IMG/VR virus record: IMGVR_UViG_3300027749_000082
Location: 18,118-82,117 of that record
Origin: a virus
Length of the DNA stretch: 64,000 nucleotides
Reading direction: 5' to 3' (one strand)
In this document: piece after piece, positions 1 through 7,951 of the stretch
Position numbering within the stretch: the stretch's first letter is position 1
How the letters are laid out: every line of letters begins with the position of its first letter
Made by a program: the position numbers and the translations under genes
The notes under the pieces: generated by a model
Database searches by the model: none
What the model was told of the DNA's origin: nothing
What the model saw: only the letters and a program-made list of their open reading frames with translations

Positions 1-52
1 GCGAATCTGTACCTCTTCTAATTTTGAGCTTAACAATTGTAATATCAGGCAT
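1..52 (-). CDS. N-terminus of a fiber-like virion protein (cut by window edge)
   Basis: Seventeen codons are visible, starting with ATG at 52 and reading MPDITIVKLKIRRGTDS. The IKxRRGTxxQ type of N-terminus is common in phage tail-fiber and hyaluronidase-like virion proteins, where it precedes a segment describing a grid or label. A CATAAATA late motif lies 7 nt upstream, which supports the start. The family assignment rests on a very short stretch and is inference; the rest of the gene is outside the window. Confidence 0.5.
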   Translation of the reverse strand, partial: MPDITIVKLKIRRGTDS

Positions 53-59
53 ATAATTT

Positions 60-67
60 TATTTATG
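60..67 (-). promoter_or_regulatory. Late promoter motif CATAAATA
   Basis: Read on the minus strand, CATAAATA ends 7 nt before the ATG at 52. It resembles the T4 late -10 consensus TATAAATA with one changed base. Confidence 0.55.
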
Positions 68-90
68 TAAAAAAACGAGTATAAAGAGTG

Positions 91-118
91 TTGATATTTT
101 TCTCTGACACTGTATACT
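91..118 (+). promoter_or_regulatory. Candidate sigma70-type promoter
   Basis: TTGATA (91-96), a 16-nt spacer and TATACT (113-118) precede the plus-strand gene at 169. The leader would be about 45 nt, longer than at other promoters here, so the assignment is tentative. Confidence 0.4.
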
Positions 119-168
119 ATATATGGTGTCGCTATCTTCATTATTTATAGTAGTCAAATAAGAAAACA

Positions 169-846
169 ATGAAAAAAGTAGTAGTAATTGGTGGTGGTGT
201 AGATGTAACCTCTAAACAACGAGGTGAATTTCTTAATAATACATTTGATGAAATTATTATTATGAAAAGATCTATATATCATCTTGAATCACATAAAGAT
301 TATATCGGTATACCTACAATATGGGTTAATGGTGGTAGAGAGTGGCGTAAATATGATTGGATTACATCAGAAGTAGAAGAAAGACTTTTATGGCGTGAAA
401 AATATGATAAGAATATTAATATTACTCTACAACATAAAGCATACGACATATTAGCTGAGTCAAAAATAAGAGAAGTGTGGTTAAATTACTTAGATAGAGC
501 AGATCATTACCCCTTTACACCACCTAATAATATTAATATAAAGTGTATATCAGGATTAAAAGATATACACAAAGAAGCAACATATTTTTGTTCAGTAGGA
601 CTTCAAACAATTGCATACGCAATAAATCAAGGCTATGAAGTATATTATTTTGGTATTGATTCTTTTCTTAAAGGGCATCATTACTACCCTGAATCAACGT
701 ATACATTTATATCACCTGAAAGTTTAGATCCTCAGGATGTTATGGATTACACCCATAAGTGCTCTAATTATTTACGTGAGTATAAAGAGATAAAAAAATT
801 AATTAAAGAAGGTAAACTTAAACATATTGATACTATATGTACTTAA
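169..846 (+). CDS. Sialyltransferase-like glycosyltransferase (GT42/GT29-like)
   Basis: A 225-residue protein. It opens with a VVVIGGG strand-loop, as in GT42 enzymes that begin with a G-x-G nucleotide loop. It carries SVGLQTIAYAINQGYEVYYF followed by GID, which resembles the SG..A...ALGYKEIYL.GIDF core of bacterial sialyltransferases such as Campylobacter Cst-II. A Tyr/His-rich stretch (GHHYYPES) follows. If the resemblance is real, it would transfer a sugar from a CMP-activated donor. No CMP-sugar synthase is visible nearby. It starts an apparent plus-strand operon with the next two genes. A general Rossmann-type phage protein of unknown role is the alternative. Confidence 0.5.
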   Translation: MKKVVVIGGGVDVTSKQRGEFLNNTFDEIIIMKRSIYHLESHKDYIGIPTIWVNGGREWRKYDWITSEVEERLLWREKYDKNINITLQHKAYDILAESKIREVWLNYLDRADHYPFTPPNNINIKCISGLKDIHKEATYFCSVGLQTIAYAINQGYEVYYFGIDSFLKGHHYYPESTYTFISPESLDPQDVMDYTHKCSNYLREYKEIKKLIKEGKLKHIDTICT

Positions 847-1508
847 ATAATAAAGTAATGATTGGTTATGATGCTCGTGAAGATGCAGCATATAAAGCGT
901 GTGTAAACTCTTTACACAAAAATTCATCTTGTACTATAGATATTACACCACTCAAACAGGATAAACTTACACAGCAACAAATTTATAAACGCTTACCTGA
1001 CCCATTATCTAGTACAGAGTTTACATTTACACGATTTTTAACACCTTTTTTATGTGAGTATAAAGGTTGGGCAGTTTTTTGTGATTGTGATTTTATCTTT
1101 ATTGACGATATACAATCTCTATTCGAATTAAAAGATGAAAAGTATGCTATTATGTGCTGCAAGCATGAATATAAACCTACCGCAACACATAAAATGGATA
1201 ACTGCAAACAGCATCTATACCCTAGAAAGAATTGGAGCTCACTTATACTGTGGAATTGTAATCACCCTAAAAATAAACTAGTAACTCCAGAGTTAGTTAA
1301 CACTCAAACAGGTCAGTATCTACATAGATTTATGTGGTTAGATGATTCAGAGATTGGTTCTCTCCCATTAGAATGGAATTGGTTAGTAGGTTGGTATAAA
1401 GAACCTCAAGACGGTAAACCTAAAGCATTACACTTTACAGAAGGTGGTCCGTGGTTTGATAATTATAAAGATTGTGAGTATAGTGATGTATATAACTTAT
1501 ATAAATGA
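837..1508 (+). CDS. DxD-motif glycosyltransferase, GT8-like
   Basis: 223 residues from ATG 837, which overlaps the upstream gene by 10 nt; ATG 858 (MIGYDAREDAAY) is an equally plausible start. The GYDxRE start, the R-F-L-x-P region and WAVFCDCDFIFIDD (DCD at residues 83-85) fit the metal- and nucleotide-sugar-binding centre of GT-A retaining transferases. A late HFTEGGPWF (His near residue 199) matches the C-terminal HxxG region typical of GT8 proteins. Its stop overlaps the start of the radical SAM gene by 4 nt (1505-1508), so the two are probably translated together. The acceptor is unknown. Confidence 0.65.
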   Translation: MYLNNKVMIGYDAREDAAYKACVNSLHKNSSCTIDITPLKQDKLTQQQIYKRLPDPLSSTEFTFTRFLTPFLCEYKGWAVFCDCDFIFIDDIQSLFELKDEKYAIMCCKHEYKPTATHKMDNCKQHLYPRKNWSSLILWNCNHPKNKLVTPELVNTQTGQYLHRFMWLDDSEIGSLPLEWNWLVGWYKEPQDGKPKALHFTEGGPWFDNYKDCEYSDVYNLYK

Positions 1509-2341
1509 AAAAAACAATTACACAGGTTAGAGATATACAGTATAACTTAGAGGAATCTATTAATTTATTAACTTCTTTAAAGAGTATTGAAATTAATCCT
1601 GTAGAAGCGTGTACACGTAAGTGTAGTTTTTGCCCGAGAAGTAATCCAGAGCTATACCCAACAACCAATAAACGTATTACTCTCGAAACGTGTGAGAAAA
1701 TTGCTAAAGATCTTCATAAAATAAACTATATAGGTAGAGTTGGGTTTGTAGGTTTTGGAGAACCACTATTACACAGACAACTTGAGCAGTGTATTGCTAT
1801 TATACGTCAGTATAATCCAAAAATAACCTATATAGAGGTTATAACGAATGGTGACTTACTTACAACAACGAGAATTCAATCATTATACGAGGCAGGATGT
1901 AATTTAATAGCTGTTAGTATGTACGAATATGATATTACAGAGCGTGTTGAAACACTACGTGGTAATATACCTATAGAAATAGTATATAGACATCATTACG
2001 ATGTAACTAAAAGCTATAACTTAGAATTAGTTAATAGAAATGAAATAACATTCGGTAAAACATATCTTAATATAGAATCACCGTGCTATATTCCGTTTTA
2101 TAAAATGTTTATTGACTGGAATGGTGATATCTTAACATGTCAAAACGATTGGTCACGTACATTAACATTCGGTAACATTAATATCGAGTCTATTAGTAAT
2201 ATATGGTTAGGTCAGCAATATAATGCGTTTAAAAATACTCTTAAGACAGGAAAACGTACTATTGAGCCTTGTAACAAATGTAATGTATGCGGTATTAAAC
2301 GTGGTGAAGCGGAATTTAACTTATTTACCGAGAGTAGGTAA
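1505..2341 (+). CDS. Radical SAM/SPASM-domain enzyme
   Basis: 278 residues. CTRKCSFC places C36, C40 and C43 in the CxxxCxxC signature that binds a 4Fe-4S cluster and S-adenosylmethionine. GFGEPLLH (residues 83-90) matches the GGEP-type SAM-contacting motif. Additional cysteines at 194, 212, 256, 259 and 262, including CNKCNVC, form a SPASM/Twitch-like C-terminal cluster-binding region with the usual D-W-N-G-D-I sequence. Such enzymes modify peptides or small molecules; the substrate here is not evident. It follows two glycosyltransferase-like genes, and its last 21 nt overlap the convergent gene that ends at 2321. Confidence 0.85.
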   Translation: MKKTITQVRDIQYNLEESINLLTSLKSIEINPVEACTRKCSFCPRSNPELYPTTNKRITLETCEKIAKDLHKINYIGRVGFVGFGEPLLHRQLEQCIAIIRQYNPKITYIEVITNGDLLTTTRIQSLYEAGCNLIAVSMYEYDITERVETLRGNIPIEIVYRHHYDVTKSYNLELVNRNEITFGKTYLNIESPCYIPFYKMFIDWNGDILTCQNDWSRTLTFGNINIESISNIWLGQQYNAFKNTLKTGKRTIEPCNKCNVCGIKRGEAEFNLFTESR

Positions 2342-3061
2342 ATAATTATGTCTTAATTGTTTTTTCTTCTCAATTAATTTAAGCATCTGCATACTATCTG
2401 TATCTAACACGCATCCTGGTATATTAACCTCAACACAGTCGTGTATAGTATCAGGTATTGGAGATATACCACATAAAACATCGCGTAATAATAGTGAATG
2501 TTTATACCAAGGTATTAAAAAATTACTACTACCTTTATATGTATTATTATAAAACACCTCTATATGATTAACAACAGTTGTATTGGTAAGTATAGATGTC
2601 ATGTTAGCTAACATCTCTTGTGTTTTTTTAGTTTTACGTAATATAGCAACACCTGCATCACAAATATTCGTAGGTGATACTATTTTTGTAAGAGCATGAT
2701 CTTTAATCATACTAGCTGCTCTTTGTAATCGACTACTTACCATAAATGCATCCGGATCCAAATATATACCTACATCATCATCCGTAAGAGTATGTAGAAA
2801 GTGAACCCATGCACCTACTTGACTACCTGTAACATTAAGATACTCGTAATTATACCCGCAAAATGCGTCCTTAAGAGTAATAGTTTGTATGTGTAAGTTA
2901 CTATTATTAAAATATTGTGGAATATTAGTAACAACTGTAATACTATTAAAGAATTTAGTGTGTATTTTAGCCCATAAAGGTATTAACTCCTTAGAATAAA
3001 ATTCTTTTACATACTCAGGGCAGCTATCTACTACAATAAACGAGGTAAATAGATGATTCAT
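2321..3061 (-). CDS. Possible GT-A glycosyltransferase, otherwise unknown
   Basis: 246 residues. The only recognisable element is VGIYLDPDAFM (D102, D104), which has the DxD pattern of GT-A nucleotide-sugar transferases. It is preceded by a W-V-H-F-L helix, as in proteins that act on 'where is the sugar donor' loops. No close family was recognised. It is followed upstream (higher coordinates) by the aminotransferase gene with a 4-nt stop/start overlap at 3058-3061, so the two are likely one minus-strand transcription unit. Confidence 0.45.
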   Translation of the reverse strand: MNHLFTSFIVVDSCPEYVKEFYSKELIPLWAKIHTKFFNSITVVTNIPQYFNNSNLHIQTITLKDAFCGYNYEYLNVTGSQVGAWVHFLHTLTDDDVGIYLDPDAFMVSSRLQRAASMIKDHALTKIVSPTNICDAGVAILRKTKKTQEMLANMTSILTNTTVVNHIEVFYNNTYKGSSNFLIPWYKHSLLLRDVLCGISPIPDTIHDCVEVNIPGCVLDTDSMQMLKLIEKKKQLRHNYLPTLGK

Positions 3062-3969
3062 AATGTATTATATAGTTCTAAATCAAACAATGTCAATCTA
3101 TGAAACACTTTACCGTTAAATGTATACTCTTTTAGCTTATACCCCCTATATTCTGGTGTATTATTTAATAATATAAAATTTCCTGCAGCAGCAACTACAT
3201 CTAAACATAATAACTCTTTCACCTTATTAAATTGATTACACACATCAGTAAGGATATTTTGATTATGTAAAATATAATCAGCAAACTTTAAAGTTACACC
3301 GTTCAAGTACATAGGTCTAAATTGGTTTAGCCTCGCTATTAAAGTAGTATTGCTACTAATACAAAAACCAAGACGCATACCAGTTAATAACCCCATTTTA
3401 CTAAATGTTCGAACTATAATAAGATTGTATGGTAGATTGTTTAAGTTAATTACTTTAATAGGGTTAATATATGCTTCATCAACAATTACATATTTATATT
3501 GCTTACACAATTCTAATATTTCATTAGTATTAAACGTGTAACCCGTGGGATTATGAGGAGATACAATATACAACCCCGTATGTGATATATCCTTATTTAA
3601 AGTAAGATCTAAAGAGAATTCTGTTTCAAAATTAAAGGGTATTTGTATTAAATCTTTATTATATAGTTTACAATAAAATGTAAATAATTCAAATGTTGGT
3701 AATGTAGTTACCCATTTATTGCAATCTAATGTTTCAATTAGAGTCTTTAAAACAAATTCAGATCCATTATTAACGTGTATATTATCACTAGTACAAGTTA
3801 TAGCTTGTGCTAAACGTTTAATTACAGTAAACGGTGATGCATAACTATAGATATCTAAAGCAGTTACCTTAACATTTTTTAGTACTATATTTATAAGTGA
3901 TGGGCACAAGCACTCATTTTTATCTAATCTAAGATTAGAATGTGCATATAAAATTGGGTTTCGATTCAT
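3058..3969 (-). CDS. PLP-dependent aminotransferase, histidinol-phosphate aminotransferase-like
   Basis: 303 residues from the first ATG (3969); an in-frame TTG lies 9 nt further upstream. The N-terminal RLDKNE, GSE (cofactor phosphate region), SPHNPTG, VIVDEAY and RTFSKMGLLTGMRLGF motifs are the class I/II fold-type I pattern, with the PLP-binding lysine at residue 191. HisC-like proteins transfer an amino group to phosphorylated ketones or amino-alcohol phosphates. At about 300 residues it is shorter than the usual 350, so the C-terminal small domain is trimmed. It overlaps the upstream gene by 35 nt. The substrate cannot be told; a role in making a modified sugar or phosphonate-like headgroup is speculation. 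Confidence 0.8.
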   Translation of the reverse strand: MNRNPILYAHSNLRLDKNECLCPSLINIVLKNVKVTALDIYSYASPFTVIKRLAQAITCTSDNIHVNNGSEFVLKTLIETLDCNKWVTTLPTFELFTFYCKLYNKDLIQIPFNFETEFSLDLTLNKDISHTGLYIVSPHNPTGYTFNTNEILELCKQYKYVIVDEAYINPIKVINLNNLPYNLIIVRTFSKMGLLTGMRLGFCISSNTTLIARLNQFRPMYLNGVTLKFADYILHNQNILTDVCNQFNKVKELLCLDVVAAAGNFILLNNTPEYRGYKLKEYTFNGKVFHRLTLFDLELYNTL

Positions 3970-4555
3970 TTTGATCAATATATCTAATTATTTCAGAAAG
4001 ATAAGATAATGTTTCATTAAACATAGGAGGATAAGCTTTAAGTACCTCTATAATACTATCTGTTGTTTGTAATAATGTTTGATATCTATCCTTTGCACGA
4101 TTAATTGCTAAAATTAAATTTTTACTTTCATACATATCTAAATCATCATCATTCTTAATAAAATCTAAATTAACGCTATATTCCCTTTCAACATTTAACC
4201 ATATATTTTCTTTAAGTTGTAATAGTGTGAGTTGATCGAGAGTATTAAATTTAAAACCTAAAGATCGTAAAGTATGTAATATATGATATATTTTAACAAC
4301 ATCATAAGCATTTGCAATTAAAATAACATCATCTTCATTAAATAAACTTTCCTCTGATAGTCTTTTTATGTGCTCAACCTTATAATTAAAATACGATAAA
4401 AATAAATCATTATATTCATAAAGTGTATAATGTAAAGGTAGTTCTATATTACAAATACTATTAGTAAATATATCTCTAAATATAATAGTGTTATTAGAGT
4501 TACTTATTAATTCCCCACGATATGTTATATTTTTAAGTATTAACTCAATATACAT
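3935..4555 (-). CDS. Hypothetical protein, 206 aa
   Basis: No family recognised. The N-terminal third is beta-rich (LILKNITYRGELI...TIIFRDIFTNSICNIEL). The remainder is predicted helical, with leucine-rich stretches around residues 85-125 and 150-195 and many acidic residues. It lies between the fiber gene ending at 4558 and the aminotransferase, overlaps the latter by 35 nt, and probably belongs to the same minus-strand operon. Confidence 0.6.
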   Translation of the reverse strand: MYIELILKNITYRGELISNSNNTIIFRDIFTNSICNIELPLHYTLYEYNDLFLSYFNYKVEHIKRLSEESLFNEDDVILIANAYDVVKIYHILHTLRSLGFKFNTLDQLTLLQLKENIWLNVEREYSVNLDFIKNDDDLDMYESKNLILAINRAKDRYQTLLQTTDSIIEVLKAYPPMFNETLSYLSEIIRYIDQNESKPNFICTF

Positions 4556-4557
4556 GT

Positions 4558-5190
4558 TTAAAACGCGGAAGGGTAAGTTAACGACCCACTATTATAATTA
4601 ATAATAACAGGTATAGCAGCAGATGTCCAGTTAGAGTTAAGATCCTGTATAATAATATTATCAATTCGATCTGAATTAGCGACCTGATATGTGTTAGGTC
4701 CATTATAAGGTATAGTAGTATTATCACTATTTCCAAACAACCCACCTACAGTCATCGTAACGTTAATAGCTGTATCAGAAACCACGGTTGTTGTACTTCT
4801 AATAAAAACATTACTGCTACTATATACTGATAACCTTAATTTAAACACTCCTCCTACTGACTTAGCATAATTTGTATTTATTGTAGCGATAACTGTACCA
4901 TCACCTGATCTAGAATACTTTTTCCATGATTCGGAAGTTGTTTTTATATCACCTGATAATATAAAATAATTTTTTGCTTGAAATAAGTTACAAATATCTC
5001 CGTATCCAATAATGTTATAGTTTGTAACACTAGCTCTATCCGTTACAGATTTAGACGGTTCATAATAAAAATTAAGATCAGTTAAACTTAACCCAACTGT
5101 AAAATTTGTAGATGATGCTGTAGTTGGTGAGTATCGTGGTTTAAAAATATTATCTAAATCTGTTTTATTATACTGGAAGTTAGACGACAT
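4558..5190 (-). CDS. Hypothetical tail or fiber-associated protein
   Basis: 210 residues, rich in Ser, Thr, Asn and Tyr, with alternating beta-strand patterns (VFKLRLSVYSSSNVFIRSTT) and ending in YNSGSLTYPSAF. This composition is typical of distal tail proteins, and it lies directly downstream of the S74 fiber gene with 3 nt between them. The start is an ATG without a Shine-Dalgarno sequence. No homologous domain was recognised; a fiber tip or adhesin is the simplest inference. Confidence 0.55.
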   Translation of the reverse strand: MSSNFQYNKTDLDNIFKPRYSPTTASSTNFTVGLSLTDLNFYYEPSKSVTDRASVTNYNIIGYGDICNLFQAKNYFILSGDIKTTSESWKKYSRSGDGTVIATINTNYAKSVGGVFKLRLSVYSSSNVFIRSTTTVVSDTAINVTMTVGGLFGNSDNTTIPYNGPNTYQVANSDRIDNIIIQDLNSNWTSAAIPVIINYNSGSLTYPSAF

Positions 5191-5193
5191 ATA

Positions 5194-5964
5194 TTACTTA
5201 GTTTGTACTAATATAGTTAATTCTTTAATAGCTTCAATTAATAGTGATGTAATTCGACCATAATCAATAGCAAGTGGTTCACCCTGTTCATCCTTTAGAA
5301 CGAAATCAGGTGCAACTTTATTAACTTCTTCAGCAATAAGTCCAGTATCACTCTTACCAGTTTCCTTCCAATCAAACGTTACACCTTCAAGCTTTTGAAC
5401 AATCTCAAGTGCATTTATAATAGGCTTAACGTTTTCTTTAAATCTAATAGAAGATGTAGAATTAAATGTAGGTGCTGTAACAGCATAATTACACTGAGTT
5501 GGTCCATTAATTGTAACACCAGCACCTTGAGCTCCTGTTACTGTACCACCTAAATAAACCATTCCTGTTCCAAGGCTAAAAGAAAAAGGTTTAAAATTAT
5601 TAGGACTACCTAACTGACTATTATAGTTTGTTAGTAATATATTAAAATTAGAATTATCGTTTTGCATTATTACACCATAATTACTACTAACATAACGATC
5701 TTGACCATGACCAGTACTGTAACCTGTTGTTATATTTTCACTATTAGATATAAATCCTCCTGTACTTGTAATAGAGCCTACAGATGAAAGTCCTCCGGTA
5801 ATCGATAGTCCATTACCTTTACGTCCGATAGAAATAGCAGATGTATTACCGAGTCCATCATAAACAATTGATTGACCTACTGCAGGTAGAGAGCTACCAT
5901 TTGCGTGTAATACACCAGCGTATGTATCACTAATCTTTGTCTGTGTTAATTTAATACTAGCCAT
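5194..5964 (-). CDS. Tail fiber with C-terminal S74 intramolecular chaperone
   Basis: 256 residues. The first 165 are glycine- and serine-rich fiber sequence. The C-terminus, from TSSIRFKENVKPIINALEIV through TGLIAEEVNKVAPDFV to YGRITSLLIEAIKEL, is the peptidase S74 (endosialidase chaperone) domain. This domain trimerises the fiber and then cleaves itself off using a Ser-Lys dyad; S171 and K176 have the expected five-residue spacing. The mature protein would end just before S171. A TATAAATA motif lies 10 nt upstream of the ATG. Confidence 0.9.
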   Translation of the reverse strand: MASIKLTQTKISDTYAGVLHANGSSLPAVGQSIVYDGLGNTSAISIGRKGNGLSITGGLSSVGSITSTGGFISNSENITTGYSTGHGQDRYVSSNYGVIMQNDNSNFNILLTNYNSQLGSPNNFKPFSFSLGTGMVYLGGTVTGAQGAGVTINGPTQCNYAVTAPTFNSTSSIRFKENVKPIINALEIVQKLEGVTFDWKETGKSDTGLIAEEVNKVAPDFVLKDEQGEPLAIDYGRITSLLIEAIKELTILVQTK

Positions 5965-5974
5965 CTTATTATTA

Positions 5975-5982
5975 TATTTATA
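5975..5982 (-). promoter_or_regulatory. Late promoter motif TATAAATA
   Basis: A perfect match to the T4 late consensus, ending 10 nt before the ATG of the S74 fiber gene. Transcription would start within a few bases of the start codon. Confidence 0.7.
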
Positions 5983-5986
5983 CTGA

Positions 5987-7951
5987 TTATTCTATTATTA
6001 ATGTATTGCTTGGATCACCACTACCTGCATTATAAACAGGTGCAATTTCATCACCCTTATCAGGTTGTGTTAAAGTAATTAACTGTAACTGTAGATCGTA
6101 TATCTTACGTATTGTTCTATTGATTACCCCTGTAATATTTTTTTCATTATCATGAATAAAATATTCATAGTTAGTGTTATTATATAATTGTGTTAAATCT
6201 ATATTATAATTATAATCATTGTATATAAAAACTTTTAAAGCGTCATATGAACCTGTAAATCTACCTATAATATTATTTTTTAAATTAATTATATCATACA
6301 TTAACTTATAGATCTCCTTATTAAGAGAGCTACCCTGTATATATTCATTTGGATTTAGTGTAAACACGCTACCAAAATTATCAAAATTAGGTAGTTTGAG
6401 AACTGTTTTTACTAAATTTGGTTCTTTAAAGTAATAAATCTTAGTTTGCGATATAAAAAATAGTTTATCATAGTTTGAAGTTTGTGATGTTATCTTATAA
6501 CCTGCTAATACATCACTAAATACTCCGTTTTTAGTTGGAGCTTTATTTTGTATAGTATCTATTACCACAGATGTATCCCAGTTAAATAACGCGTTACCCC
6601 ACTGCATTGTAGCGTAATTCCAGTAGTTATTAACCTCATAGTGTGAGACAGTAGGGGCTTTAACATTTGCGAGTAGTTGCTCCGTCTGATAGCCTCCCTG
6701 CACAGAAGTAAGTTTATTTGTAAAATATTTATATACAGTATAATTAGTACAAATATAAAAGTGATTACTATCATTATAGGAAAAAGTAATATCATTTACA
6801 TACTCATCACTACGTAGAGTAACTGTTAATATTTGTGTATTAAGTATATCAAAGCATTGATCAAGTATGTATAATTTAAAACCTGTACCGTAATATGTTA
6901 ATATATATAAAAGATCGTAAAGCTTATTAAATTCTATTGCTGCAAGAGGCTCACTTTTAAAATTTATTTTTGTAATCCTTGCTTTAAAATTAAAATCTAA
7001 ATCATATATCTTAACAACTCTATTATATGAATCATTTACTGCTATGTAATCATTACCCGCAGCTATTTCCTTAGGTTGATTAAATAAAAGATTATCCTGC
7101 GCTCGACCTCTACCACCAATTATTTCGAGTAGATTGCGTTTGTTAGCTAAAACTGTATCTCCGTTTATATATCCGCTTATATCATACTTTAAAACTGTAT
7201 CATTACCTGTATCTGTTACATATAAATTATTATTAACAACTGCCATACCACCAATACTCGAAAATGTTAATATATTTTCTTGGGTTTGTGTCTGGTAATA
7301 TGGTGAAGTTTCAATAATACCAATAGATTGATCATTACATGAAAGAGTTATTATAGATGTATCTGTATAGGCAAATATTGCTGCGTGTGTCTCATCATAC
7401 GTATAATTTACCGGTACAAATCCTTTTATATCTGATATAAACTTAAAATTATCTGTATTTATAAATTCAATAGTATTGTAAAACGATCCAGAAAGTACGC
7501 TTAAAGAAGTATCTGTAACATTTAATATACCAGCATACTTAAGAATAGGGCTCGAAGGTAAATTAGAGTCTGTAACAAAAAATCTTGAGTATGTATAAGT
7601 TGTATTATCCTTTATTTTTGATAACTTATCTTTTAGTAAATCATAATTTAAGAAATCATTTGCTTCTATTAATATATCATTTAAAGCATAAGGTAAAGTT
7701 ATATTATCATTAATTGCTCTATCAAAAAAGAACTTAGAGCAAAGTAAATCTGTCTTGTAGGTGTTAAGACGTTCAAGAGGTTGATTTAAAGTCGGATCTG
7801 ATGTTATGCATTTTAAAGATAAATCTCCTATAGTACTTGCGACATACGGTACACCGCTTAAAACCTCTACATAACCCTCATAATTTGAACCGGTTAAAGT
7901 AAAAAGTCCCGTTTCAGCGTAAAATCGTTTGTAGTCACTATATTTTATCAT
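5987..7951 (-). CDS. Large tail protein with NHL-like beta-propeller segment
   Basis: 654 residues. From about 230 to 330 it carries propeller-type repeats of the NHL kind: VVNNNLYVTDTGNDTVLKYD, then GNDYIAVNDSYNRVVKIYDL, each a strand hairpin with an N/D-x-x-N-x-V-x-K-Y/I pattern. Further YDLLYILTYYGTGFKLYIL and FYICTNYTVYKYF repeats extend the region to about 420. The C-terminus is helical. NHL propellers bind proteins, RNA or glycans; in a virion this would suit a receptor-facing or structural spacer role. Its start overlaps the previous gene's stop by 4 nt (7948-7951), so it is translated in one operon with the LamG-like protein. Confidence 0.65.
   Translation of the reverse strand: MIKYSDYKRFYAETGLFTLTGSNYEGYVEVLSGVPYVASTIGDLSLKCITSDPTLNQPLERLNTYKTDLLCSKFFFDRAINDNITLPYALNDILIEANDFLNYDLLKDKLSKIKDNTTYTYSRFFVTDSNLPSSPILKYAGILNVTDTSLSVLSGSFYNTIEFINTDNFKFISDIKGFVPVNYTYDETHAAIFAYTDTSIITLSCNDQSIGIIETSPYYQTQTQENILTFSSIGGMAVVNNNLYVTDTGNDTVLKYDISGYINGDTVLANKRNLLEIIGGRGRAQDNLLFNQPKEIAAGNDYIAVNDSYNRVVKIYDLDFNFKARITKINFKSEPLAAIEFNKLYDLLYILTYYGTGFKLYILDQCFDILNTQILTVTLRSDEYVNDITFSYNDSNHFYICTNYTVYKYFTNKLTSVQGGYQTEQLLANVKAPTVSHYEVNNYWNYATMQWGNALFNWDTSVVIDTIQNKAPTKNGVFSDVLAGYKITSQTSNYDKLFFISQTKIYYFKEPNLVKTVLKLPNFDNFGSVFTLNPNEYIQGSSLNKEIYKLMYDIINLKNNIIGRFTGSYDALKVFIYNDYNYNIDLTQLYNNTNYEYFIHDNEKNITGVINRTIRKIYDLQLQLITLTQPDKGDEIAPVYNAGSGDPSNTLIIE

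Noticed and set aside
5194-5964. S74 fiber as a stand-alone endosialidase
   Set aside because: Only the C-terminal chaperone domain is present; no catalytic sialidase region precedes it in the 165-residue fiber part.
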